Assembly (NCBI GenBank): GCA_027625915.1
Contig: JANTQA010000015.1
Coordinates: 2,604,001 to 2,668,000 of the forward strand
Reading direction: 5' to 3'
From: Anaeramoeba flamelloides
Taxonomy: Eukaryota > Metamonada > Anaeramoebidae
DNA length: 64,000 nt
Below are positions 22,903-33,600 of this stretch, one piece after another. The notes beneath the pieces were generated by a model. The model had not been told where the DNA came from. It saw only the letters and a list, made by a program, of their open reading frames with translations, and made no database searches. Both the position numbers and the translations under genes were made by a program. Positions within the stretch are counted from its first letter, which is position 1, and each line of letters begins with the position of its first letter.

Positions 22903-25185
22903 ATGAAATCAATCAAACTTGTGGTTGTAGGAGATGGTGGTGTTGGAAAAACAAGTCTGTTAATTACTTACACAACCCAAGCCTTTCCAAGCGAATATGT
23001 ACCAACTGTATTTGATAACTATTCTGAAACTATGTGGCTTGATGGAGAACCTGTCAGACTGGGGCTATGGGACACCGCAGGGTAGGTACCTTCTAATTTT
23101 TCATTGCAAACAAATTTGTTTTTCTTATTCTTTCCAAAACCTAAAGCTTGCGACTTTTTTCTTCAAAAACAAAAATTTTCTTCTTTGAAAATACAACCAA
23201 AAAAAAATGAAAAAAAAACAAAAACAAAAACAAAAACAAAAAACAAAAAACAAAAAACAAAAACAAAAAACAAAAAAAAAAATAAAAGAGGAGAAGATTT
23301 TGATAGATTAAGACCTTTGATGTATCCTCAAACAGACGTGTTTTTAATTTGTTTTGATATCAGTCGTCCAGTCTCTTTAAAAAACGCACAAAGCAGATGG
23401 GCACCAGAACTCCAATTTCATTGCCCTGGTACACCTTTTCTTCTAATTGGAAACAAACAGGATCTTCGGGATGATCAAACAACAATCCGAAGACTGCAGG
23501 AACGAGGAGAGTCACCAACAACATATGAACAAGGAGTCAAAGCTGCAGAGGAAATGGGCGCGGACAGCTATCTTGAATGCTCTTCTTCAAACCAAATAGG
23601 CTTAACAGAACTTTTTCGAGAAGCAGTCAGGGCCGTGATCAGACCCTTCGAAGTAAAGAAAACCGGTGGGCTTTTTCAAAAGTCAATAAGTGTTCTGATG
23701 CCATTGCAATTTACAAAGGTTTCAGCAAATTATTCAAAAGAAATGATCAAACTGATATCTATCGATCCAAAAGATGAATTAGAAAAAGAAGACCCCAAAA
23801 TCTATGGCTCCGACATTCATTTACTTTGGTTGAAAAACCAATCTAAAGGTGAAAGCGAAAGCGAAAGCGAAAGCGAAAGTGAAAGTAGAACTGGGCTTTC
23901 GACAGACATTAGCAGTGAAAAGGAAGTGGAAGAAAAAGAAAAAGAAAAAAAAAAAGAAGAAGGTCAAAAAGGAGCAGAATATAATTCTGAAAGCGAAAGA
24001 GAAATTAAAAAAGAAAAAGAAGAAGAAGAAGAAAAAGAAAAAGATAAAAAAAAACAAAAACTAGATTCGAATGAAATTAGGCATATAATCAATGCACACA
24101 AAAGCGTGTTAAGTGGAAGGTGTCCAATTTTTCAAAAAATCTTGAACAAAAAAATTGATACAAAAAAGCTTGAAAGGAAGCTTGGGATCAAATCTTTGGG
24201 AGATGGCAAATATCAAATGAAATCATTAAACTTTTCAGCCTTTGTTTTATATATAAAATTCCTTTATTGTGAAAATTTGGATTCACTTTTGCAAATGGAC
24301 GCTGATAGGCTGTTTGAATTTAAAGATTTACCAAACCAATTTGAAAACGAGAATTTATTAAAGATCTGTGAATGTTTGAATGAAAAATTTACATCCAAGG
24401 ATCAAAGCATTGCAATAAAATGTGATCAAAAAATCAGTGAGCTAATTGAATTGGAATCACCAAAGCTATTAAAATGCTTTGAGGACCAATTCGCGTCACA
24501 AAAGCGTTATAATAACTTGATTTTAAATGTTAAATATAAAAAAGAAAAATCCAAAAGAGTCTTTGTAAATAAATCACTATTGATCGCAAGAACAAAATAT
24601 TTTAAAGATTTAATTCGAAATCAATTGGCCGAATCTAAATTGAAGAAGAAGAAGAAGAAGAATGATCAGAAGAATGATAATGATATTGATGGCGTTGATC
24701 AACAAAAGTATCTGGAACTGGATGTAAATATAGGTTTTCAACCTTCTCTCTTTTCCGATTTAAATCAATTTTTATATACAAATGATATAAAATTTAAAAA
24801 TGTGCAGCATTGCGTAGATTTATTAGCTTTGGCTAAATTTGTTTCCCAGGATACTTTGGCTGCCCTTTGCCAAATTGTTATCGCTGACAAATTCATTCCA
24901 AAGATTTCTAACAAAAAAATACTAAAACTTTATTCTGATGTAAAGTCATTAGAGCTCGATATATTATCAGAATTAATATTTTATTTTATGGGATTGAGAA
25001 AAAATAAAATTAAAAGATTGAATCAATACAAAAAAATATTTAGTGAAAAGGAAAGATTGGAATTTGATAAAAAGTTTTTTTCCAATCAATATTATCTCCG
25101 TTTACATCAAAGGATACACGAGCATGCAATGATGAAGTTTGGGTTAAAGAAGATTCAAACCAAAGATAAAAAGAATCAAAAATAA
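22903..25185 (+). CDS. RhoBTB-type protein: Rho GTPase domain plus two BTB domains
   Basis: Exons 22903-23081 and 23289-25185, donor GTAGGT, 691 residues. The Rac-like domain numbers exactly as Rac1: P-loop GDGGVGKT 10-17, switch [10 protein letters not shown] 32-40, WDTAG 56-60, [21 protein letters not shown], a Rho insert and [11 protein letters not shown]. Codon 61, glutamine in typical Rho proteins and needed for GTP hydrolysis, reads Gly ([12 protein letters not shown]). A first BTB domain follows ([10 protein letters not shown], then [13 protein letters not shown]), split by a 70-residue S/E/K-rich insert at about 248-318. A second BTB domain lies at about 470-600 ([20 protein letters not shown]). 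RhoBTB proteins in other organisms act as Cul3 ubiquitin-ligase adaptors or scaffolds; that role here is inference. No CAAX prenylation box. Confidence 0.9.
23082..23288 (+). other. Intron of the RhoBTB gene with an A-rich 3' end
   Basis: 207 bp, GTAGGT donor inside the WDTAG motif, AAAAG acceptor. Instead of a pyrimidine tract, the last 80 bases are repeated AAAAAC units. Retention is impossible because of an immediate in-frame TAG after the donor. Confidence 0.85.
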
Positions 25186-25253
25186 GTTTTCGCCTTAATT
25201 AATGTTTAATTTTAAAGTTTAACCAAAATAAATCTCAATAATATTTATAATCA

Positions 25254-25284
<31 letters not shown>

Positions 25285-26196
25285 TTTCTTTTTTCAAATC
25301 GAGCAGGTTAATGAACTCTTGTAGCCTTTGGGGTTTCGTATGATGTTATGGATTTTGTAAAGTGCCTAGTTTTTATTCACTACCTTATTAAATAAAAATA
25401 TCAGTATTTATCTCAGTTTTTTCTATTTGATTTGGAAAATCTTGAATATGATTAATCAAAAATATGTTATTTATTGTGTTTATTGTGATTGTTTCATCAA
25501 ATATCTTATGATTAGAAAACTTTGAGTAGTAAAGAAAAAAATAATTATCATTTTGAAAATTAATAATAATTAAAATAGAGAATATATATATATATATATT
25601 TATAAAAATAAACTATTTCCAAGAAAGTGTTGCAAATTTATTTTATATTATATTTATTAAACTTAATCTTCAAAAAAAGTAATAAAATATACAAAATTAT
25701 TAAAAACTATTTATTAATTCTTGATAGTAATTCAATTTATTTCTTAGTATTGTATTAAATAAATAAAAGATATTAAAATTTCTAATCTTTATTTTATCTT
25801 AAATTTTTAGGTGTGAAAACCGGTGTTTATTATTTTCCTTTTGATTGAAAAAGCCGTATTCATAATTTGTTTAATCTAAATAAATTATAGAATAGAATCC
25901 AAAAATAATAAATTCTTTTTATTGTTTTAAAATATTATATTCACGCTTGGTATATTCCATTTTTTTATTTAAATTGGCTGTAAATAATTTTCACCAAAAA
26001 AATTGTTATTTTTTTTTCATTATTTGGAAATATTTCAACAACCTTAATTTGAAGTAAAGACCTTCGTTATTTTTCCAATCGGTACTAATATTTAACTTCA
26101 TTTGTTATTATCAATTAAAGTATAGCTCCACTAACAAGGGTGATTTTTTTATGAAATGTCAAAAAAAAAAAATGCCCTGCTTTTTTGGAAATGCAT

Positions 26197-26220
<24 letters not shown>

Positions 26221-26228
<8 letters not shown>

Positions 26229-27722
26229 AGAACCCCAAATATACTAAAAACGCCTCAGAAACAAAATATTAAAATTGGGTTGTTATAAAACAATTATAAG
26301 ATATAGAATTTATAAAAAATCATCTTCGAAAGAAAAAATTATAATTAAAAATTGTATAGTTACATACAATAAACAAAAACTTGAAAAAAAAATTTTCAGT
26401 ATTCGAAAATTTTTTTTCTTCTATTGTTATTTTATTATTTTTTAATTTGAATTTGTAAAAAAAAATTTCCTTTTTTTTTTTTTTTGAAAAGTTTGTCTTG
26501 TCATCAAAAATTCTTACTTTTAATGATTTAAGTACATCGTATTTTACTGGAAATTTTTTGGAGCCTTTGCATCCCAAAATTGCCTAAAATATACGGTTAA
26601 ATAATTTATTTATTACAATATATATTTTGACATCACATAGAAATTTTAGTTTTTCTATTGATTAATATCATATATAAATATTTAAAGTTAATTCTAAATA
26701 ATTTGAAAATATAAAAAAATATAAATTAAAATTTAAAAAAAGAATAATATTTTTTTTCATGGGAAAATTTAGAAATTTTTTCAACAGGAATTTTATTCAA
26801 AATTAAAATATATGACCAATAATTCAAGTCATATTAATATTAGATTTTTATTTTAATTTTGACTATTGTTTAATTTTTGACTTTTTAAAATCTAGTCATA
26901 AAATAAACAATATTGTTGAATTAGAGACCATCAATCAGAAATTATTTTTTATTTCTGTATTAATTTTCATTGAAAAAATCAAATTTCACATATTTATTCT
27001 TCAAATTTTCACCAATAACATAATTCAAAATTTTTTTCTTGGTTTCGAAGATATTTTATTATCTTTAAATAATATTTCAAAGTTAATATTTTTTTTTTTT
27101 TAAATTTGGGGCTGATTAATTTATCTATTAAAAAAAAATCACTTGTTTAATTTTAATTTAATAAATGAAATTATTTTACAATTTTTTTTTATTTATTTGT
27201 TCAAGTACTATCTATTGTATAAATAAAAATTTGAGAAAATTATTCATATTAAAATTTTAATTTTGACCGAAAGAAAAAAATTTCATTTTTCTCTTGATTT
27301 AATATTTATTAAAAAATTATCTAAAAAAATTACAATTTCTCAGTAATATATTTTTTAATTATTTTTTTTATCATAAAATTAATAACATTTTTTGATTTTT
27401 ATTATTAATAAATCAATGTGTTGAGTTTTAAATTACTATTATTGCTTTGTAATTTTTTATATAAAAAAAAACAATTAAAAATCTTTTATAAAATGTAAAA
27501 ATGAATAATAATATTTTTTTTTTTTTTTTTTTTTTTCCAAACAGAAAAACAAAAATACAAGAGCATAACTACTTTATATTAGAACTATTTCTACTTTTTA
27601 TTAAAATTAAAATCTGGAATAAAGATAAATTAGAAAATAAATATTAGTACATCAATACCCTTTTAAAGTTTTTATTATAAACTTGATGAAATTTAGGCAT
27701 ATTTGGGGTGTTAAGGGGTATA
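26221..27722. mobile_element. Candidate 1.5-kb TIR element
   Basis: Left terminus TATCCCTTAGAACCCCAAAT continues ATACTAAAAACG. The right terminus read inverted is TATACCCCTTAACACCCCAA followed by ATATGCCTAAA. The match is about 30 bp with several differences. Similar left-type termini occur near 28843 and 36787. No transposase was recognised inside; one exon-like island lies at 26516-26582. Confidence 0.35.
26516..26582 (-). CDS. Possible isolated internal exon
   Basis: A 66-nt minus-strand segment bounded by TTTTAG and GTAAGA encodes AILGCKGSKKFPVKYDVLKS then LK in one open frame. It is distinctly less AT-rich than its surroundings. Exon-like splice borders and composition are the only evidence. 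It sits inside the candidate 1.5 kb element, so it could be a transposon fragment. Confidence 0.25.
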
Positions 27723-29480
27723 AACATTTATAACCAAAATCACATACTTTAAATATTTTTTTTTACTATTATTGGATTTTTGGCAGTATAATAAATCATC
27801 CACATAAAATTGTGTTTTTAACAAATTAATTGGTATTTCAACAAAATAATTACATTGTCATATAGACTAATTTTTGAGATTAAGAGACAAATTGAATAAA
27901 TCTTGAAATTTTTAAATGAAAATAATTTTCTTTGATTAAATAAAAATGAGTACCCTAAGTATATAATACATCTTTAAAAATAAAATACGGGTATTTTTTT
28001 TCTGAATGGAAATCTAATCCAGTTTGAAAATATAAAATTACTGTGTTAATCAATTTTGAATTGGAAATCGTATTTTAAGTAAAATTATAAATTGAGTAAT
28101 GAAATTTGTTTAACAAATTTTACTAATTTACTCTGTTTTTTTCCAATTTTGAAGTAATTTTAGATTTTTTTTCTATTTTTAGAATTTTAATTCTTTTTTT
28201 TTTGAAAATTTTACAATTTGATCCTTCATTTTTATAACTTTTTTACAATTATTGAACTTTTAGAAATTAATTTTACATTTACTTATTGCCCCTTTCTGAT
28301 GTCTTTAATTAATCAAAATATTGGTTTACTATAATAAAAACATACGTTTTTTATGTTGAAATGTGAATTGCACTTTTCTCTATAGATTTAATTGAACACA
28401 AGATATACTATAAATGTTTTTAATAAAATATTTGTTTTTTAAATTTCGAAATATTATTCTTTTTGTTTCTATCTATTTAAATTTGGGAAAATAATAAAAC
28501 GTGTTTATAAAATATCAATTTTTAATTATAATACTTAGTGAACAAGTTAAGAATTTATGGTTCAAAACATTTTAAAATAATAATTTGTGCGAGAAAGTAG
28601 ATAATTGTACAGTGGGTATATCTTTCCAAAACTTTTCTTTAATAGCATGTGCGAGACTATAATAGAGCTATATATAATAAGGGTAAAATTATTTTGTTCT
28701 AAAGCTTGTTAATTTAATACAATTTTGTTTTTAATTATAAATTAGTCAATTTGAAAAACTAAATAAAAGATCTCAATTTAGATTGTTGTTTTTATTGAAA
28801 TTTTCAACAAAAAAGGGATTTAAGAAAACGACCTCAAGAGATATATCTTAAACCCCAAAAATACTTTAGTAATTTTAATAATAATATTCAACAAATACAA
28901 TTTACGAAATATCTAAAAAGTATATTGACAAAATAATACATAAATTTTATAATGTTAAATTATTTTACTTCTTTTTTAAACCAACTTTTTGTGACAATTT
29001 CTGTGTCCAATATACTTTTTTTTATTTTTTTCTTTTTTTTTTTAAATTTTCGCAAAATAATCCTTCATCTATTCAAATATAAAAACCAAATTTCAAATAC
29101 ATTTTATTTCAAAATATGAGAACTTTTTTCAAACATTTTTGAAATTTTCATATTTTAAAAATAGTGAAGACTTTTTCGGAATTAAAAATTTTTGATAGGT
29201 TATATTTTTAAGAAAGCGAAGACTAGATCTTTAAAACGTGGTATAGATATTGAGATGTGAAGAAAAACGGTTTTTTTAAAAGAGTGATTCACTTTTTTAA
29301 AACTTGAAAAACGTTTTAATTCTGAAAATATCTGAAGAAAAAGTTCCTAACTTTAAGAAACTGATAGTAAAAAAATGTAATTCCCATTTTTTAAATACAA
29401 TAATTAAACTTATTGTTTAAATTTAGTATTGACTTTTGTGTCAGTTCTTTTTATGCTCTAAATGCAAGATTTCAGGTTAT

Positions 29481-29789
29481 ATGATTATTTTTACAGGATT
29501 ATACCTTATTCAAAATCGACATCTTTTTGCGACAATGGTCAATAGAATTTTGAGGGCCATTTGTCTCCAATTAAGACACACTTTAAAAATATACATTTAT
29601 TTAATTGTGGAAACCCTTAAATTAGAATTTAATTTCTTACTTTTACAAATTATTTCTCTGACGACAAAAGCAAATATTCAGATTACTTTCTTTTTTAATC
29701 GTTTTTCTGGTAATCCTCTCTTCATTTCGATTCCAAATTATCGATTTTTTGCAAAGTCAAAAGGAGAATTACTTATTACTTTTTTGTAA
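29481..29789 (+). CDS. Hypothetical ORF, 102 aa
   Basis: ATG-to-TAA frame beginning MIIFTGLYLIQNRHLFATMV, mildly hydrophobic, in a stretch less AT-rich than its neighbourhood. No family recognised. The same bases also carry a partly open minus-strand frame with an exon-like end (MSILNK before GTATAA), so strand is uncertain. Low support. Confidence 0.22.
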   Translation: MIIFTGLYLIQNRHLFATMVNRILRAICLQLRHTLKIYIYLIVETLKLEFNFLLLQIISLTTKANIQITFFFNRFSGNPLFISIPNYRFFAKSKGELLITFL

Positions 29790-30645
29790 TCTTGAAAAAA
29801 ATCTTAAACAACAAAAAAATATTTGTCGTTATGGATCAGTAAAGGTCGAGATATAAATTTCTAAAAGATTTATATTTTTTGATTAAGAACACTGACAATC
29901 AAAACAAATGTTAACAAAATAGGCTTGAATTGCATTATGAAGTGAAATAGGTTTGTTGATCAATTGAAGTGGATAATAATTTCTTTTTTATTTTTTGGGT
30001 TTAATAATAATTGATGACGATTCACAAAGGAAGACAGTAACAATTAGAGCCAACAAAAAGTTTCACTCTGTTAAATGGATTTCTTTAAAATAAACGAAAT
30101 AATCGAAAACTTTTTATAAAGGTGTACAAAAATATGTATTTTACAAAAATAAAATACACAAGTCATCCAAAAGGATAAATGAAGGTAATTGAAGAATCCC
30201 CCTCACAATTTATTGTCTTCCAAGTGTACTGTTTGTTTTGAGAATTCATTTATAGTTAATTATTCTGTATGTTTTGTAAAATGACTTTCTCACTTTATTT
30301 CGAAAAGAAGTATTACAAATGAATTGGATAAAAAGAAGAAAGATATGAAAGATCACCAATTGTAATTAAGGCCAAACGTTATTACAAATATTACACTTTA
30401 CTTAATTAGTATTAAATAAAAAAGTAAACCCCCTATTATTTTCGAAATACTAAAATTAGTTAATAAAAAAGAAATTGAAAAGCTATCCCCCACGAAGAAA
30501 TTAATTTTGGTGTTTTAATTCTTCACTCTTGAAAAAGGAAAATGATAAACTCAACTAATTAGAATTTAAGCATTTTTTTTCAAATTCCTTTACTATTAAT
30601 TTTGTTAAAATTGCTTTTTTTTTTTTATTGTTTGCTTAATGTTTC

Positions 30646-33600
30646 ATGACAAACACCACTTCTCAGAAAACAATAGGGAATTATGAGTTTTCCAAAATAA
30701 TTGGAGAAACAAGACTTGGTAAAGTTAGAATTGGTAAACATAAATTGACAAATAGAAAGGTAATTATTTTCATCGTTTTTGTTTTTTGCAAAATAAACCC
30801 TATTCACTTTTTACGTTAAAAAAAATGATTAACAAACGATCATTCTTTTTGAAAATCCTTTTTGTTTTGGAACCCACGAAACTGTTATTCAACTTTTTGA
30901 TCAAATTATGAAACTGCCCAACTTTTCATAAAAAAAAACCAAAAATAACAAAACTTTGATCTCAACTTTCTCAAATAAATTTTAGGTTGTTATCAAGATT
31001 CTGGAGAAAAAAAAAGTCAAGTTAGAAAACGGAGGGATTGAAAGGCTTCAAAGAGAAATGAAAATCTTGAGTTTAGTTGAGCACCCAAATATCGTTCAAC
31101 TTTTAGAAATCCTTCAAGATCAGAACAGTTGGTATATTATTACAGAGTATCTGGAACACGGAGAACTTTTTGACTTCATTATAGCTCATCAAAAATTAAA
31201 TGAGTCGACAACACGAAGGTTTTTTAGTGAGATTATTTCTGGTAAGAATTTGTTTTATTTTTTTTTTATATTTTCTCTTGGAGGGTTATGAACATTAAAA
31301 TTGCCACTACTTTTTTTGACTTGATTTTTCAATAATTTTAAACTTATAGTCTCACAATTTAATAAGAGTTTCAAGTGAATTACCTTTACAATTTTTTAAT
31401 GAGAATTTGAAGACTGATAAATTCAAAAAATCTTTTAAAATGTTTTAATATACCAACACAAAAAATCTCATGGCTTTTACAAAGTTTATCACTTTGATAA
31501 CACTTTTACCCTTTAAAAGTATTGGAAAATTTGTCTGAAAGTAAGAAAAGACTCTAAGTTTTATAAAAGCCATCTGATTTTTTGTCGTGTACAAGACAAG
31601 AATAGCACACAGATTGTGGCCAATTTTTTTTAATTCACAACGCTTTATTGTTTAATTGAAACTGTTATTAATTTTGAAAGGAATTAAAAGATCACAATTC
31701 AAATAACTTTCCATTTCTGATTTTGAAAGTATATAATAAAAAGATCAAAATCCAAACAACTTTCAAATTAAAACTTTTTACAATTTAAACCTTTGAAAAA
31801 ACTTACAATTTCAACACCTTTAGGCTTTTTTTTAGATTTTCACAGAAACAGTTTCAGGTTTTTGAAAGTTAACAAATATTTTTAATTTGGAAAACTTTTA
31901 AGGACTCTCAAAAATAATCCAATTATATTTTGACACACCACTACCCCCGGAATGGCTTTATTTTAGACAACACTTAAACTTTTTTGACAATTGCAATTGT
32001 TATCTTTTTAAAATCAATTTTTTTGGGCTTTTAAAAACTTTCAAGTACAGTGATCAAAAAAAAGTGTGACCAAAGATGATAATCCGTGTTTCAAAATATA
32101 ATCCATGTATTTTTTTTCTTCTTATTCCAATGGAACATCCAATCCACTACCCAATAGTATACCTAAGGTTAAATAAAATCTAAAGGTAAAACCTCTGAAT
32201 TTTTAAGTAACTTTTAATTTATGTATGCAATTTGTTCAAAGTATTTAAAATTTTCTGAATTTTTAAAAAATTGTTTTTTTGATGATCGAAGAAAATAATC
32301 ATGAAAATTTACTCTATTTTTAGAGATTTATTTTCCAATATTGATCCTTTCGTTTTTAGAATTTCTTTTTAAATAATAGAACTTTAAGAAATCAATACTA
32401 TATTTACCCAGGGTTTATTTTCAGGTTTCTTTTGCCCAGTTAACCTATAAATCTTCTATAACAAAAAAAAACAAAAAAGTACTTTTTATTTTGAAACACG
32501 GATTAAACTTTTCTGCACGCATTATTTTGACCACAGTATTTGAAATTTGAAAAATGTTGAAAAAGGAACTGAATCTTTCAGAACTGACAGATTGAAAGTT
32601 TAAAAAGATTTTGAAATCATTTATATGGATTGTTCTATTCTTGTCGTGTTCAATTTCTATTTTTTCAATTTCTTTAACTTACTGGGGATAAAGAATTTTA
32701 TTGAAACCCTTATTTTCCAATAAAGAAAATAAAAATTTGTATTTCATGCGTCCAAATAATTGGCTCTTATATGTTCAAAAAGCCCAATTCTCTTCAGAAT
32801 ATCAATAAGAAATGATATTTTTAGAGATTTAATAAACTGTCAGACCTAAAACCAGGAAATTTCAAAAAGACTGGAAAATAAATTTTTATGATCAAATAAA
32901 AATATTAGTGAAAATTTGAAAATTAATCTTAAATTTCAAGATAAATATATAATTTTCAATTTACCATTAACTTTTCAATTTTGTATTAAATATTCCAAGT
33001 CTATCAATTTTATTGCTTTGACAAAAGCAAAAATCAAAAAATACCAAACCTGAAAAATTAATTGAGAAAATGACTGAAAATTAAAATTTAATTTCTTTTG
33101 ATTATTTTCCTTAGATAAATGGTTAGCTCTATTCGAAAACATCTATTATGATAATTGCTTTGTTATTGTGTTTTAAAAGAAGAGTTTTGCTTTCTTTTCA
33201 AATTCCATTTGGATATTTTCATTAAAATTTTACATTTATATTTTGTAACTTAAAGGAAAAATCTTTTTACCGAAATAGTTTTACTTAATTTAGTGTAAAT
33301 TCAAAATCATCAAACAACCCTTTTCAAATTAAAATTCATTTTCATATATTTATAAATTGATAAAAACTATTCTGATTTTAAAATTTAAACCCAAAGTTAG
33401 ATTTACATTTCCAGTCATCTTCTCTCATAAAATTTCATATTTCTTGATTTGATTTTTTTAATTTCTACATTTACCCAAGACTGAAAATTGATAGATTCGT
33501 AATATTTAATCACAATTAGAACGGTTAATGATTACATGATAATTAATAAATTGATCTGTAAATTTCAAATAATTTTTTAAATTTTTACAAAGATTTTTAG

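Larger units (their letters stand above)
25186..30645. other. Very AT-rich region, possible fragments of unrecognised spliced genes
   Basis: About 5.5 kb between the RhoBTB and kinase genes. It includes a short AT repeat (26196-26222), a pair of inverted termini 1.5 kb apart (26221 and 27722) and poly-T runs. Islands with lower A+T lie at 25320-25375, 26516-26582 (both minus-strand, coding-like), 29481-29789 (plus-strand frame) and 30004-30110 (plus-strand frame ending SVKWISLK). None could be joined into a recognisable gene. Confidence 0.55.
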
